Positions 48,254 through 56,818 of a stretch of DNA of 64,000 bases are shown one piece after another. The notes beneath the pieces are model-generated. The model had not been told where the DNA came from. It saw only the letters and a list, made by a program, of their open reading frames with translations, and did not search any database. How positions within the stretch are numbered: the first letter of the stretch is position 1; each line of letters opens with the position of its first letter. The stretch is from Streptomyces sp. CB01373. Its GTDB lineage: Bacteria; Actinomycetota; Actinomycetes; Streptomycetales; Streptomycetaceae. The DNA lies in the NCBI RefSeq assembly GCF_002803075.1, contig NZ_NNBK01000021.1, positions 62,001 through 126,000 on the forward strand, given 5' to 3'. A program made the position numbers and the translations under genes.

Positions 48254-49072
48254 TCAGCGGATCAGGCCTATGCCGCCGAACTCCACCCACTCATGGGTGA
48301 GTTGCCGGGGCGCCACCTCGGTGTCCGGCCGCCAGGTGGAAACCTCGACCAGACCCGGATCGAGCAGCTCCAGGCCCTCGAACCATTCGGCGACGTCCTT
48401 CTCCTGGCGCACCCGGCCCCAGTGGCCCTGCGTGGCCTTGTCCATGAAGTCCGTGACGAAGGCCCGCACTTCGGGGTCCTCGCTGACGAGCTGGCACATG
48501 AGCATGATGCTGCCGGGCACGAGCCGTTCCCGCACGCGCTCCACCACGGCGAGCGGGCCGTCGGTGTCACTGTCCGGGATGCAGTGGAACACCGAGTTGA
48601 ACAGCACGGCCACCGGCTGCGAGAAGTCGATCAGGCGCCGGGTCTCGGGGTGCGAGAAGATCTCGTCGGTCTGCCTCATGTCGGCGTGTATGACCGCGGT
48701 GCGCTCGTCCTGCTGCAGCAGGGCCCGGCCGTGGACCAGCACCATGGGGTCGTTGTCGACATAGATCACGTGCGACTCGGGGTCGACGCGCTGGGCGACC
48801 TGGTGCACGTTGTTCTGGGTGGGCAGACCGGAGCCGTGGTCGAGGAACTGCCGGATCCCGTGTTCCTCGGCGAGGGTGCGGACGGCCCGTTGCAGGAAGC
48901 GCCTGTTGTTGAGGGCGAGCCGGCGGGTGCTGGGGACGACCTTGTCGAGTTCCTCGCACGCGGACCGGTCGGCCGCGTAGTTGTCCTTGCCACCCAGGTA
49001 GTGGTCGTACATACGCGCAGCCGTCGGAACGTTCTCGTCGATGTTCGTCGACAGCTGGTTCTCCGCAGGCAT
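48254..49072 (-). CDS. SAM-dependent methyltransferase, Methyltransf_19 (DUF574) type
   Basis: A 272-residue paralogue of the protein at 12501. The family N-terminus is ARMYDHYLGGKDNYAADRSA, the SAM loop is FLDHGSGLPTQNNVHQVAQ, followed by VIYVDNDPMVLVHG and VAVLFNSVFHCIPDSDTDG. The start ATG 49072 follows GGGGGAC. Substrate unknown. It is the closest such enzyme to the graspetide genes, 3.7 kb away with several regulators between, so it is probably not their methyltransferase, and the sequence type differs from TgmC. Confidence 0.9.
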   Translation of the reverse strand: MPAENQLSTNIDENVPTAARMYDHYLGGKDNYAADRSACEELDKVVPSTRRLALNNRRFLQRAVRTLAEEHGIRQFLDHGSGLPTQNNVHQVAQRVDPESHVIYVDNDPMVLVHGRALLQQDERTAVIHADMRQTDEIFSHPETRRLIDFSQPVAVLFNSVFHCIPDSDTDGPLAVVERVRERLVPGSIMLMCQLVSEDPEVRAFVTDFMDKATQGHWGRVRQEKDVAEWFEGLELLDPGLVEVSTWRPDTEVAPRQLTHEWVEFGGIGLIR

Positions 49073-49289
49073 CAGTCCCCCAGATTCGCCGATTCCACCG
49101 CGCCAACTGGGCCGGTTGGACGGAGAGTACATCCTAGGGAACCGGCATCTTCCCAGACCAGTCCACGGTCCGACGACGGCCCGTGACGGCATCACAGTCT
49201 GTCCCGATCCTCACGAATTCTTCACCGGACGGCACCCATCAACCGCGCGGTACGGAGCACCCGGATCCTCTGTCGGACAAGGGGGTGTC

Positions 49290-49520
49290 ATGGTCTTCGT
49301 CGCCGTACTGCTGCTACCGCTCGTGTCCGTGCTGCTGGTGGTCATGGACCGCGTGGAGCAGCGCATGCTGGATCCGGCTCCGGCGCGGGGCCGTCATGCC
49401 GGGCGTCGCGGACATCTGCGGCTGCTCCCGGGTGGCCGCCGCGGCTCCGGGCCCGAGGCCCGCCCGGTCGCGTCCGCGTCGGGCCCGACCGCCTCCGGCG
49501 ACCGGCGGCGGGCCGCCTGA
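49290..49520 (+). CDS. Small single-pass membrane protein
   Basis: A 76-residue frame starting MVFVAVLLLPLVSVLLVVMD, so one N-terminal membrane segment, then RVEQRMLDP and a basic, Gly/Ala/Ser-rich cytosolic tail. AAGGGGGTGTC precedes the ATG. Similar short proteins occur widely in Streptomyces with no known function. It is divergent from the methyltransferase gene and 184 bases upstream of the Gfo/Idh gene. Confidence 0.65.
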   Translation: MVFVAVLLLPLVSVLLVVMDRVEQRMLDPAPARGRHAGRRGHLRLLPGGRRGSGPEARPVASASGPTASGDRRRAA

Positions 49521-49704
49521 GCCGGCGCGCCTCCCGGCCCGCGTGCGCACGCGGGTGTGCGCCGGGCGTGCGTCCGCCGGGCCCGTTCCGTGCCCGCTTT
49601 CGCCGGTGGGCTTGCTCGGGTACCCGGGTCCTGTGACACGCTCGGTGACGACCGGCCCGTACGGCCGGTCGTCACTCTGTCCGGCACAGTGGAGAGGCAC
49701 CGGT

Positions 49705-50589
49705 ATGCGCATCGGACTGCTCGGCACCGGCCCCTGGGCACGGATGGTCCACGCCCCCGCCCTGAGCGCGCACGGCGAGCTGGACTTCGCCGGCGTATGG
49801 GGGCGCCGTACGGCCGCCGCGAAGGATCTCGCCGAACGACACGGCACCCACGCCTTCGACGATCTCGACGCCCTGCTGGCGGAGGTGGACGCGGTCGCCG
49901 TCGCGCTGCCCCCGCACATCCAGGCCGACCTCGCGGTGCGGGCCGCGCGGGCGCACTGCCACCTGCTGCTCGACAAGCCACTCGCCGCGACGGTGGAACA
50001 GGGCCGCGCGGTGGTCGAGGCCCTACGGGAGACCGGTGTGGCCTCGGTGGTCTTCTTCACCACCCGCTTCCAGCCCGAACCGGCGGCCTGGATCGCCGAG
50101 CAGGCCGCCCGGGACTGGTTCACGGCGCGGGCGCAGTGGCTGGGCGCGGTGTTCACCGGCGACAGCCCGTTCGCCGACTCGCCGTGGCGGCGGGAGAAGG
50201 GCGCGCTGTGGGACGTCGGCCCGCACGCGCTGTCGGTGCTGCTGCCGGTCCTCGGCGACGTACGGCGCGTGACGGCCGCCGCGCACGGTCCGGGGGACAC
50301 GGTGCACGCGGTCCTCGACCACGTCGGCGGCGCGTCCAGCACCCTCACCCTGAGCCTGACCGCTCCCCCGGCGGCGGCGGGGGCGACCGTGGAGCTGCGG
50401 GGCGAGGCCGGTGTGACGCTGCTTCCGGAGGCCTCCCAGGACGCCGTCGCCGCCTACACGCGCGCGACGGACGCGCTGCTCACCGCCGCCCGCACCGGCC
50501 GCCCTCATCCGTGCGACGCCGCGTTCGGCCTCCGGGTCACCGAGATACTCGCGGCGGCGGAGACGGAGCTGACGCGCGACACGGACTGA
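49705..50589 (+). CDS. Gfo/Idh/MocA-family oxidoreductase
   Basis: A 294-residue NAD(P)-dependent protein with the Rossmann start RIGLLGTGPWARMVHAPALS, VDAVAVALPPHIQADLAVRAA and HLLLDKPLAATVEQG, where DKP replaces the usual EKP. The C-terminal part has GDSPFADSPWRREKGALWDVGPHALS, in which the GxxxDxxxH pattern (GALWDVGPHAL) supplies the catalytic His. Substrate is likely a sugar or cyclitol derivative but is unknown. ATG follows GGAGAGGCACC. It converges on the Lrp gene. Confidence 0.9.
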   Translation: MRIGLLGTGPWARMVHAPALSAHGELDFAGVWGRRTAAAKDLAERHGTHAFDDLDALLAEVDAVAVALPPHIQADLAVRAARAHCHLLLDKPLAATVEQGRAVVEALRETGVASVVFFTTRFQPEPAAWIAEQAARDWFTARAQWLGAVFTGDSPFADSPWRREKGALWDVGPHALSVLLPVLGDVRRVTAAAHGPGDTVHAVLDHVGGASSTLTLSLTAPPAAAGATVELRGEAGVTLLPEASQDAVAAYTRATDALLTAARTGRPHPCDAAFGLRVTEILAAAETELTRDTD

Positions 50590-50660
50590 CCGGCCCGGCA
50601 GCCCGGCCGCGCTGCCCCCGCCCGCCGGAGGGTTGCTGACAACGGCCGGAGAGGGGCAGG

Positions 50661-51101
50661 TCAGCCCACGTCCCACAGGAACCGGTGGGTGTGGATGCCG
50701 AAGTACGGGAACGACTGGACCTGCCGTACGCCCTCGATGGGACGGACCACGTCGTTGACGAAGTCCAGCAGGTCCCGCGGGCCGGGCGCGACGACCTCGG
50801 CGAACAGGTCGAAGCCGCCGGAGGTCAGCACCGAGTAGACCACCTCGGGGCGGCCGGCCAGTTCGTCGGCGACCGCCCGCGGGTCGCCGTCCACGCCGAT
50901 GCCCAGGAGGGCCATGGCCTGTCCGCCCATGGCCATCGGATCGGTCACGCCGACCACCTGGACGGCCTTGGAGTCCAGCAGGCGCTGGAGCCGCTGGCGG
51001 GCGGCGGACGCGGACAGACCGACCTTGGGGCCGAGGTCCGCGTACGCGATCCGTCCGTCGGTCTGCAACTCGCGCAGGATGGCCCGGTCGATCTCGTCCA
51101 C
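50661..51101 (-). CDS. Lrp/AsnC-family transcriptional regulator
   Basis: A 146-residue protein with an N-terminal winged helix (VDEIDRAILRELQTDGRIAYADL, KVGLSASAARQRLQRLLDSKAVQ) and a RAM domain (VYSVLTSGGFDLFAEVVAPGPRDLLDFVNDVVRPIEGVRQVQS). Its targets may be amino acid metabolism genes. GTG 51101 is the family-type start; a longer frame begins at 51149. No amino-acid gene is beside it, so it may act elsewhere or on itself. Confidence 0.93.
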   Translation of the reverse strand: MDEIDRAILRELQTDGRIAYADLGPKVGLSASAARQRLQRLLDSKAVQVVGVTDPMAMGGQAMALLGIGVDGDPRAVADELAGRPEVVYSVLTSGGFDLFAEVVAPGPRDLLDFVNDVVRPIEGVRQVQSFPYFGIHTHRFLWDVG

Positions 51102-51549
51102 GTGTGTCGCTCTCCCTCTCCCGGCCGGCTCGCCCCACATCAGCGCCATGTTGTGGAACGGGGTGAGCAGGATGCCCCGGTTGGCCAGGTAGAGGTGGAG
51201 AATACGATCGGATCACTTGCCGCTTCAAGGCTTGGCTTCAGATTCGTGCGCCGCGACAACTGATTCACGCGCCCTCAGGCTACCGACCGCTGGGCTCCCC
51301 CGTCGCCGCATGGCCGGCGCCCGTCTTGCCGACGAGGCCGGCGGGCCGTTCCCTGGACGTATGCGTCCGTGTGTGGCCGTCGCCGGGTGCGGTGCCGGGG
51401 GGCTGGAACCCGCCCGGCAGGTGAGCCTGCTTCCGGCCAGGCGGGGGGCGGTCGTGGGGTGCGGGGGCCCGGGCGGGGTCGTGGAGGCGTGCACGCGGGG
51501 CGTGCGATCGGCGGGCGACCTGCCCGGCCACAGCGGAAGGGACGGTGCG
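51102..51549. other. 448-base gap without a gene
   Basis: Between the Lrp gene start and the SnoaL-like gene start. Part of it (51190-51260) is less G/C-rich (CGATCGGATCACTTGCCGCTT), suggesting a promoter zone for one or both genes. I see no gene, hairpin or clear repeat in it. Confidence 0.6.
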
Positions 51550-51954
51550 ATGGATCCTGACATCCGGACCAGGGCCGCGATCGAGGAACACTGGCGGGCA
51601 TCGGAACGCGGGGACACCGAGGCCGAGCACGCCATCTACGCCGCGGACGCCGTCCTCGACTATCCCCAGTCGGGTGAACGGTTCCGGGGCCGCGCCACGA
51701 TCTCGGCGCAACGTGGCGGGCACCCCGCCAGTCGCCACTTCACCGTCCACCGGATCATGGGCGGCGGAAATCTGTGGGTGAGCGAGTGCGTCATCACGTA
51801 CGACGGGGTGCCCAGCTACTCGGTGAGCATCATGGAATTCGCCGAGGGGCACGTGGTGCACGAGACCCAGTACTTCGCGGACGTCTTCGGCGCCCCGGAA
51901 TGGCGAACGGCGCTCGCGGAACCGATGCCGGGCAGGAACATAGCCAGGGCCTGA
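51550..51954 (+). CDS. SnoaL-like / NTF2-fold protein
   Basis: A 134-residue protein with the layout of the NTF2-like superfamily: an N-terminal helix (RTRAAIEEHWRASERGDTEAEHAIYAADAVLDYP), RGRATISAQRG, then beta strands (RIMGGGNLWVSECVITYDGVPSYSVSIMEFAEGHVVHETQYFADVFGAPEWR). The pattern resembles SnoaL-type cyclases and limonene epoxide hydrolase-like proteins, but catalytic identity cannot be inferred. ATG follows AAGGGACGGTGCG loosely. It stands alone. Confidence 0.8.
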   Translation: MDPDIRTRAAIEEHWRASERGDTEAEHAIYAADAVLDYPQSGERFRGRATISAQRGGHPASRHFTVHRIMGGGNLWVSECVITYDGVPSYSVSIMEFAEGHVVHETQYFADVFGAPEWRTALAEPMPGRNIARA

Positions 51955-52036
51955 CCGCCCGCGCCCCCCAACCCGGCCCGATGGCAGGGCGGATAACCGG
52001 TGGCCCCGGGGTGAGCAGGTCCAGCACAGTTGGGCC

Positions 52037-52771
52037 ATGGCGATCTCTGGACCCCGGTTCATACCTGGCCTCGAGTTGTCCGAGGTCTTGTACGAGGAGG
52101 CGGTGGAGCCGATCCTCCGGGATGCGTTTCCAGGGCTGCGTTACGCGGCTGCTCGGATCGGCAGCGGCTCCGAGGTGCTCGGTTTCGACACACCGCGGTC
52201 GGCAGATCACGAGTGGGGCCCGCGGCTGGAGATCTTCCTGACAGCCGAGGACCGGGCTCAGCACGGTGGTGCGATCTGTCGCGCCCTGGCTGAACGGCTG
52301 CCGAAGGACGTTCGGGGCTGGCCCACCCACTTCGAGGAGAGCGACGATCCGCTGGATCCGGTCGGGCGTATGCGGTCGACCGACGGCGCGGTGAACCATC
52401 GCGTAGACGTGCACGACGTGGACGGATGGCTGGCCGAGCAACTCGGAGTGCGTCCGGCCGGTGCAGAGCCGACCACTCGTGAATGGCTGGCGATGCCGCA
52501 GCAGAGGCTCGCTGAGACCACTGGTGGAGCGGTGTTCCATGACGGGCTCGGTACTCTCACCGACGTCCGGCGGCGGCTGGCGTGGTATCCCGGCCAGGTA
52601 TGGCGGTATCTGCTGGCTTGCCAGTGGCAGCGCGTCTCACATACTTGGTTGGCACCTTCGGGCGCTCGGCCAGCGGAAGGTACCTGCGGATGCTCCACGT
52701 GGGAGGCCGGCGGCACGGGACCGGTCCCCCGTTCCGGTCCCGTGTCCGCGGCTCGTCGAACCTACGTGTAG
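52037..52771 (+). pseudogene. DUF4037 protein, C-terminally truncated
   Basis: Residues 1-203 look like the N-terminal part of a DUF4037 protein (LSEVLYEEAVEPILRDAFPG, YAAARIGSGSEVLGFDTPRS-DHEWGPRLEIFL, VNHRVDVHDVDGWL, ending VWRYLLACQWQRVSH). Full-length relatives go on for about 130 more residues (typically ISQEEAFVGRC...). Here the frame changes at about 52640 to a Gly/Ser/Pro-rich tail without similarity. Third-position G/C (about 75%) is clearly lower than in neighbours, suggesting transfer. The coordinates cover the whole open frame; the conserved part ends near 52645. Confidence 0.7.
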
Positions 52772-52855
52772 CGGGCAGCCGTTGGGTATCGCGCCGATGC
52801 CCCTTCGGACCGGTGGAGGGCTCACCCGTGCACAAGTGAGTCCCAAATGCCCGCC

Positions 52856-54367
52856 TTACTCCGCGCCGAGCGCGGGTGGTTCGAGGTCGCCCAGTGCCAG
52901 GTGGGCCAGGACGACCTCGTACAGGTCGCCGCCGGCGGCGAGGAGCTGGCGTTCCAGGACGGGCTCCACACCGCGGACGTGCTCGCGGACGGTCTGCGCG
53001 TGCACGCCGAGCAGTTGCGCGGCGCGCTCGGCGTTGCCGCCGGCGGTGATCCAGGTGCGCAGGGTGCCGCGCAGGTCCCGCGCGTCCGCCGCCAGCCGGC
53101 CGAGGAGTTCGCGTGCCCAGGTACGCAGCGCCGGTCCGGTCAGCAGGTCGCCGAAGCGTACCGGGCCCGTCGGCGGCGCCGGCCCGGCGGCCGGCTGGTG
53201 GTCCAGGCCGGCCTGGGTGTTCAGGGCGAGGTGGACGGCGGCCCGGGCGGCCAGGCTGCCGAAGTCCGCGCCGACCAGTCCCTCCACCCGCTCCATACGG
53301 GCCCGTACCGTGTTGCGGCTCACCCCGAGGACCTTCGCGGCGCTCACCGCGGTGAACTCCAGGCCCAGCCGGGTGGTGGCGAGCAGTTCGGCGCGTGTGT
53401 GGTGCGCCAGCGTGTCCAGCGGCCGCAGCAGCCGGGTGGACCAGGCGCGCAGCGCCTCGGGGTCCATCAGGCGTTCGGGGTGGCTGCGCTCGGCGTACAC
53501 GGCGGCTCCCTCCGGGCGGAACCGGGCGACCGCGAGGGCGCTCACGGCCTGCCCGTACGCGGTGGCGGTCCGGGCCAGGCTGTGCCGGGTGCTGCCGCCG
53601 AGGAACGTGCGCGGCCGCGTGCCGACCAGCGAGCGCAGGTGGCGGCCGTCGGTCTCGACGGGCGCGACCACGATCACGTGCTCGTCCACCGCCGGGCAGA
53701 GCACCACCAGCGCCCGCTCCCCGGTGGCGTCCAGGCACTCGGCGGCCAGCCGGTCGCGTTCGGCACGGTGGGCCTCGACGACGTAGACCCGGGCGGCGTC
53801 CGTGTCGAGCAGTCCTGGCCACAGGCCCGCGGCCACCCGGCGGGCCGAGACCGTGTCCTCCACCATCAGCAGTTGCAGGATCGCCAGCCGCAGGGCCGCC
53901 GTCGCCTTCTCCAGCCGGTGCCCGGCCACGGCCGACTCGTGGGCGCGCAGCAGCAGTTCGAGCACCCCGGCGGTGCGGGTGACCATCTCGGCGGCCTGCC
54001 GGTCGTAGGGCTCGGGGCGGGAGACGGCCAGGACCCGGGCCCGGGCCGACTGCGGATGCGGTCCTCCGACCCGCACCAGACGGACATGGTGTCCGCGGTC
54101 CTCCAAGGCGGCGGAGGCGAACCGGCCGGAGGCGACGTCCGCGACCACGTTCCCGTCCAGGGGAACCGGTTCCCCTGCCAGCAGGGTGCCGGTGCCGTCC
54201 AGCAGGCAGCCGGTTCCCCGCACGGACGCGGCGAGCCAGGCGACGACCTTGCGCACGTCCCGCCCGGTCGGCCGCAGTTGGTCGAGGAGTCCCTCGGCCC
54301 AGGACGCCCGGTCGGCCCGTCCGTGCGCTCCGGCGGCCCCGTCGGTCGCGTCCTCTCGCCCGGCCAT
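52856..54367 (-). CDS. PucR/CdaR-family regulator with two HTH segments
   Basis: A 503-residue regulator. The middle has a CdaR-type GGDEF-like domain (VYVVEAHRAERDRLAAECL, LVVLCPAVDEHVIVVAP, FLGGSTRHSLARTATAYGQA). Two helix-turn-helix segments follow: FTAVSAAKVLGVSRNTVRAR (about residue 330) and GNAERAAQLLGVHAQTVREH (about 440), the second being the PucR-type C-terminal HTH. It acts as a one-component transcription factor of unknown target. ATG 54367 follows GGAGAGAG. The divergent YciO-like gene is 386 bases away (54368-54753); that gap holds no gene that I can support. Confidence 0.85.
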   Translation of the reverse strand: MAGREDATDGAAGAHGRADRASWAEGLLDQLRPTGRDVRKVVAWLAASVRGTGCLLDGTGTLLAGEPVPLDGNVVADVASGRFASAALEDRGHHVRLVRVGGPHPQSARARVLAVSRPEPYDRQAAEMVTRTAGVLELLLRAHESAVAGHRLEKATAALRLAILQLLMVEDTVSARRVAAGLWPGLLDTDAARVYVVEAHRAERDRLAAECLDATGERALVVLCPAVDEHVIVVAPVETDGRHLRSLVGTRPRTFLGGSTRHSLARTATAYGQAVSALAVARFRPEGAAVYAERSHPERLMDPEALRAWSTRLLRPLDTLAHHTRAELLATTRLGLEFTAVSAAKVLGVSRNTVRARMERVEGLVGADFGSLAARAAVHLALNTQAGLDHQPAAGPAPPTGPVRFGDLLTGPALRTWARELLGRLAADARDLRGTLRTWITAGGNAERAAQLLGVHAQTVREHVRGVEPVLERQLLAAGGDLYEVVLAHLALGDLEPPALGAE

Positions 54368-54753
54368 GTCGGCTCTCTCCTCATCCGTCGCATGTCCGTG
54401 GCCTTGACCTCGGTGTTTCCGGTCGGCGACGTTACCAGTGCAGTATCCCTCCGGTCCGGACCAGGACATCGCGCGATCGGGCAAGCACGCGGAAAGGCGG
54501 CTCCGCCGGAGGTTCACAGGGGGGATGGTGAACACCGGCGAAGCCGCACGCCCGGGGCCGGGGGGACAGCTCCCGAGCGGTTCCAGAACCCTGCTTCCCC
54601 CGGATCCGGGAAGTACGCCTATGAATTCCAGGCGCGAGCGAGTGACATCGCGCGGGCGAGTGCCGCGGTGGCCGCACAGCGGCTCCGCGGCGCGTACCAG
54701 CCGTGGGCAGGCCCCTGCGCAGCCGTGCGGGCGGTTCGGCTTAAGCTCGGCGG

Positions 54754-55374
54754 ATGGCGAAGTATTTCGACGTGCACCCCGACAACCCGCAGCCGCGCGC
54801 GATCCGTCAGGTCGCGGACAGCGTGCGCGACGGCGCGCTGATCGCGTATCCGACCGACTCGTGCTATGCCCTGGGCTGCCGGCTGGGCAGCCGGGACGGC
54901 ATCGAGCGGATCCGGACGATCCGGCACCTGGACGACCGGCACCACTTCACCCTGGTGTGCCAGGACTTCGCGCAGCTCGGCCAGTTCGTGCGGATCGACA
55001 ACGACGTCTTCCGGTCCATCAAGGCGTCCACGCCCGGCAGTTACACCTTCATCCTCCCCGCCACGAGGGAGGTGCCGCGCATGTTGCAGCACCCCAAGAA
55101 GAAGACCGTCGGGGTGCGCATCCCCGACCACGTCGTCACCCAGGCCCTGCTCACGGAGCTCGGCGAGCCGCTGCTGTCCAGCACGCTGCTGCTGCCGGAC
55201 GAGGAGGAGCCGTTGACGCAGGGCTGGGAGATCAAGGACCGGCTCGACCACGTGCTGGACGCGGTGGTCGACTCCGGCGACTGCGGCACCGAACCGACCA
55301 CGGTCATCGACTTCTCGGGTGGCGAGGCGGAGATCGTACGGCGGGGCGCGGGCGACGTCTCGCGGTTCGAATAG
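54754..55374 (+). CDS. YciO/Sua5-family threonylcarbamoyl-AMP synthase-like protein
   Basis: A 206-residue YrdC-domain protein: LIAYPTDSCYALGCRLGSRD, HHFTLVCQDFAQLGQF, GSYTFILPATREVPRML, VGVRIPDHVVTQALLTELGEPLLSSTLLLP. The residues of the YciO subgroup (KKKTVGVRIPD) are present. True Sua5/YrdC makes threonylcarbamoyl-adenylate for tRNA t6A; YciO members are similar but of less certain role. Because Streptomyces usually has a separate Sua5 beside prmC, this copy is likely the YciO paralogue. A hairpin follows at 55411. Confidence 0.88.
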   Translation: MAKYFDVHPDNPQPRAIRQVADSVRDGALIAYPTDSCYALGCRLGSRDGIERIRTIRHLDDRHHFTLVCQDFAQLGQFVRIDNDVFRSIKASTPGSYTFILPATREVPRMLQHPKKKTVGVRIPDHVVTQALLTELGEPLLSSTLLLPDEEEPLTQGWEIKDRLDHVLDAVVDSGDCGTEPTTVIDFSGGEAEIVRRGAGDVSRFE

Positions 55375-55410
55375 GGAGCGCTGGGCGCGGCGCGGGCGGC
55401 CCATGGCTAC

Positions 55411-55445
55411 GGGCGTCCGCCGCCGCGGGGTCCCCGCGGACGCCC
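55411..55445 (+). terminator. Terminator after the YciO-like gene
   Basis: GGGCGTCCGC (55411-55420) pairs with GCGGACGCCC (55436-55445), with an alternative inner stem CCGCGGGG/CCCCGCGG. It isolates the YciO-like gene from the glucanase promoter. Confidence 0.7.
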
Positions 55446-55462
55446 GCAGAACAGGCCACTGA

Positions 55463-55505
55463 TTGACATGCACGCACCCTAGACGGAATTCTGAGAGCGC
55501 TCTCA
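55463..55505 (+). promoter_or_regulatory. GH64 gene promoter with LacI/CebR-type operator
   Basis: TTGACA (55463-55468) is a consensus -35; a -10-like GAATTC lies 17 bases on. Immediately downstream is the perfect palindrome TGAGAGCGCTCTCA (55492-55505), which resembles CebR-type operators (TGGGAGCGCTCCCA) recognised by LacI-family repressors of polysaccharide genes. Confidence 0.75.
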
Positions 55506-55563
55506 CTTCAGGTACGGACCAACCAACTCCGTATCCCCCCAACCCCCCCCACGGAGGTGGAGC

Positions 55564-56757
55564 ATGCTCAGCAGACTCAAGGTGCTCGCGTCGGCCGGGG
55601 CCGCCACGGCCCTGGTCGGCGCTCTGCTCGGATTCGGTCTCCCCACGACGGCCGATGCGGCGGTGCCCGACACGATCCCGCTGGAGGTGAAAAACGACTC
55701 CGGCCGCGGCGAGCAGCTGTACATCTACGACATCGGCACGTCCCTCGCGACCGGTCAGCAGGGCTGGGCCGACGCGGACGGAACCTTCCACCCGTGGCCG
55801 GAAGGCGGGAACCCGCCGACACCCGCGCCCGACGCCTCGATCCCCGGTCCTGCCGCCGGACAGTCGGCGACCATCCGGATCCCCAAGTTCTCCGGCAGGA
55901 TCTACTTCTCCTACGGCCGGAAGCTCGACTTCAGGCTGACCACGGGCGGACTGGTCCAGCCCGCCGTGCAGAACCCGAGCGACCCCAACCACGACATCCT
56001 CTTCAACTGGTCCGAGTACACGCTGAACGACGCCGGGCTGTGGCTCAACAGCACCCAGGTGGACATGTTCTCGGCGCCGTACTCGGTGGGTGTCCGGCGC
56101 GCCGACGGAGGCACCGTCACCACCGGCCGCCTCAAGCCGGGCGGCTACCACGCCGTGTTCGACGCCCTGCGCGCGCAGTCCGGCTGGGGCGGCCTGATCC
56201 AGACCCGGTCCGACGGCACCGTGCTGCGAGCGCTCGCGCCCGGGCACGGCATGGAGAACGGCGACCTGCCGGGCAACGTGATGGACGACTACGTCGACCG
56301 GGTGTGGCAGAAGTACTCCGGCACCACGCTCACCGTCACCCCCTTCGGGGACCAGCCCGACATCCGGTACTACGGCCGGACCTCGGGGGACGTCATGAAC
56401 TTCACCGACGCCTCGGGTGCCGTCGTCACCAGCTTCCAGAAGCCGGACGCCGACAGCGTCTTCGGCTGCCACAAGCTGCTGGACGCGCCGAACGACACTG
56501 TGCGCGGCCCCATCTCCCGCACCCTGTGCGCGGCGTTCAACCGCTCCACGCTCCTGGTGAACTCCGAGCAGCCGGACGCCTCGGCGGCGAACTTCTACCA
56601 GGACGCGGTGACCAACCACTACGCGCGGGTCATCCATGACCGGATGGCCGACTCCAAGGCCTACGCGTTCGCCTTCGACGACGTCGGCAACCAGGAGTCC
56701 CTGGTCCACGACGGCGATCCGCAGCAGGCCTACCTGACCCTCGATCCCCTGGACTAG
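55564..56757 (+). CDS. Secreted glycoside hydrolase family 64 beta-1,3-glucanase
   Basis: A 397-residue secreted enzyme. Signal peptide MLSRLKVLASAGAATALVGA onwards with cleavage near TADAA|VPD, then the GH64 domain: IPLEVKNDSGRGEQLYIYDIG, GRIYFSYGRKLDFRLTTGGL, ILFNWSEYTLNDAGLWLNSTQVDMFSAPY, ARVIHDRMADSKAYAFAFDDV. GH64 enzymes release laminaripentaose from beta-1,3-glucan. There is no carbohydrate-binding module. ATG 55564 follows GGAGGTGGAGC. The upstream palindrome points to LacI-type repression, lifted by oligosaccharides from glucan. A strong hairpin terminates it. Confidence 0.94.
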   Translation: MLSRLKVLASAGAATALVGALLGFGLPTTADAAVPDTIPLEVKNDSGRGEQLYIYDIGTSLATGQQGWADADGTFHPWPEGGNPPTPAPDASIPGPAAGQSATIRIPKFSGRIYFSYGRKLDFRLTTGGLVQPAVQNPSDPNHDILFNWSEYTLNDAGLWLNSTQVDMFSAPYSVGVRRADGGTVTTGRLKPGGYHAVFDALRAQSGWGGLIQTRSDGTVLRALAPGHGMENGDLPGNVMDDYVDRVWQKYSGTTLTVTPFGDQPDIRYYGRTSGDVMNFTDASGAVVTSFQKPDADSVFGCHKLLDAPNDTVRGPISRTLCAAFNRSTLLVNSEQPDASAANFYQDAVTNHYARVIHDRMADSKAYAFAFDDVGNQESLVHDGDPQQAYLTLDPLD

Positions 56758-56772
56758 CCCGAGTTGACCACG

Positions 56773-56805
56773 GAGGGGCCCGGAAAGCAGTTGGCCGGGC
56801 CCCTC
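56773..56805 (+). terminator. Terminator after GH64 gene
   Basis: GAGGGGCCCGG (56773-56783) and CCGGGCCCCTC (56795-56805) form an 11-bp perfect stem with an 11-base loop, 16 bases after the glucanase stop. Confidence 0.85.
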
Positions 56806-56818
56806 TCGTACGCCGGGC

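Noticed and set aside
48254..49072. TgmC-type methyltransferase for the graspetide
   Set aside because: It belongs to the Methyltransf_19 group with ARMYD and GSG-PTQ-NVH motifs, has a paralogue at 12501, and is separated from tgmAB by several divergent genes.
52582..52839. 85-codon ORF after the truncated DUF4037 gene as an IS remnant
   Set aside because: The string LTYLVGTFGRSASGRYLRML suggested a transposon product, but no terminal repeats, target duplication or transposase motif supports it.
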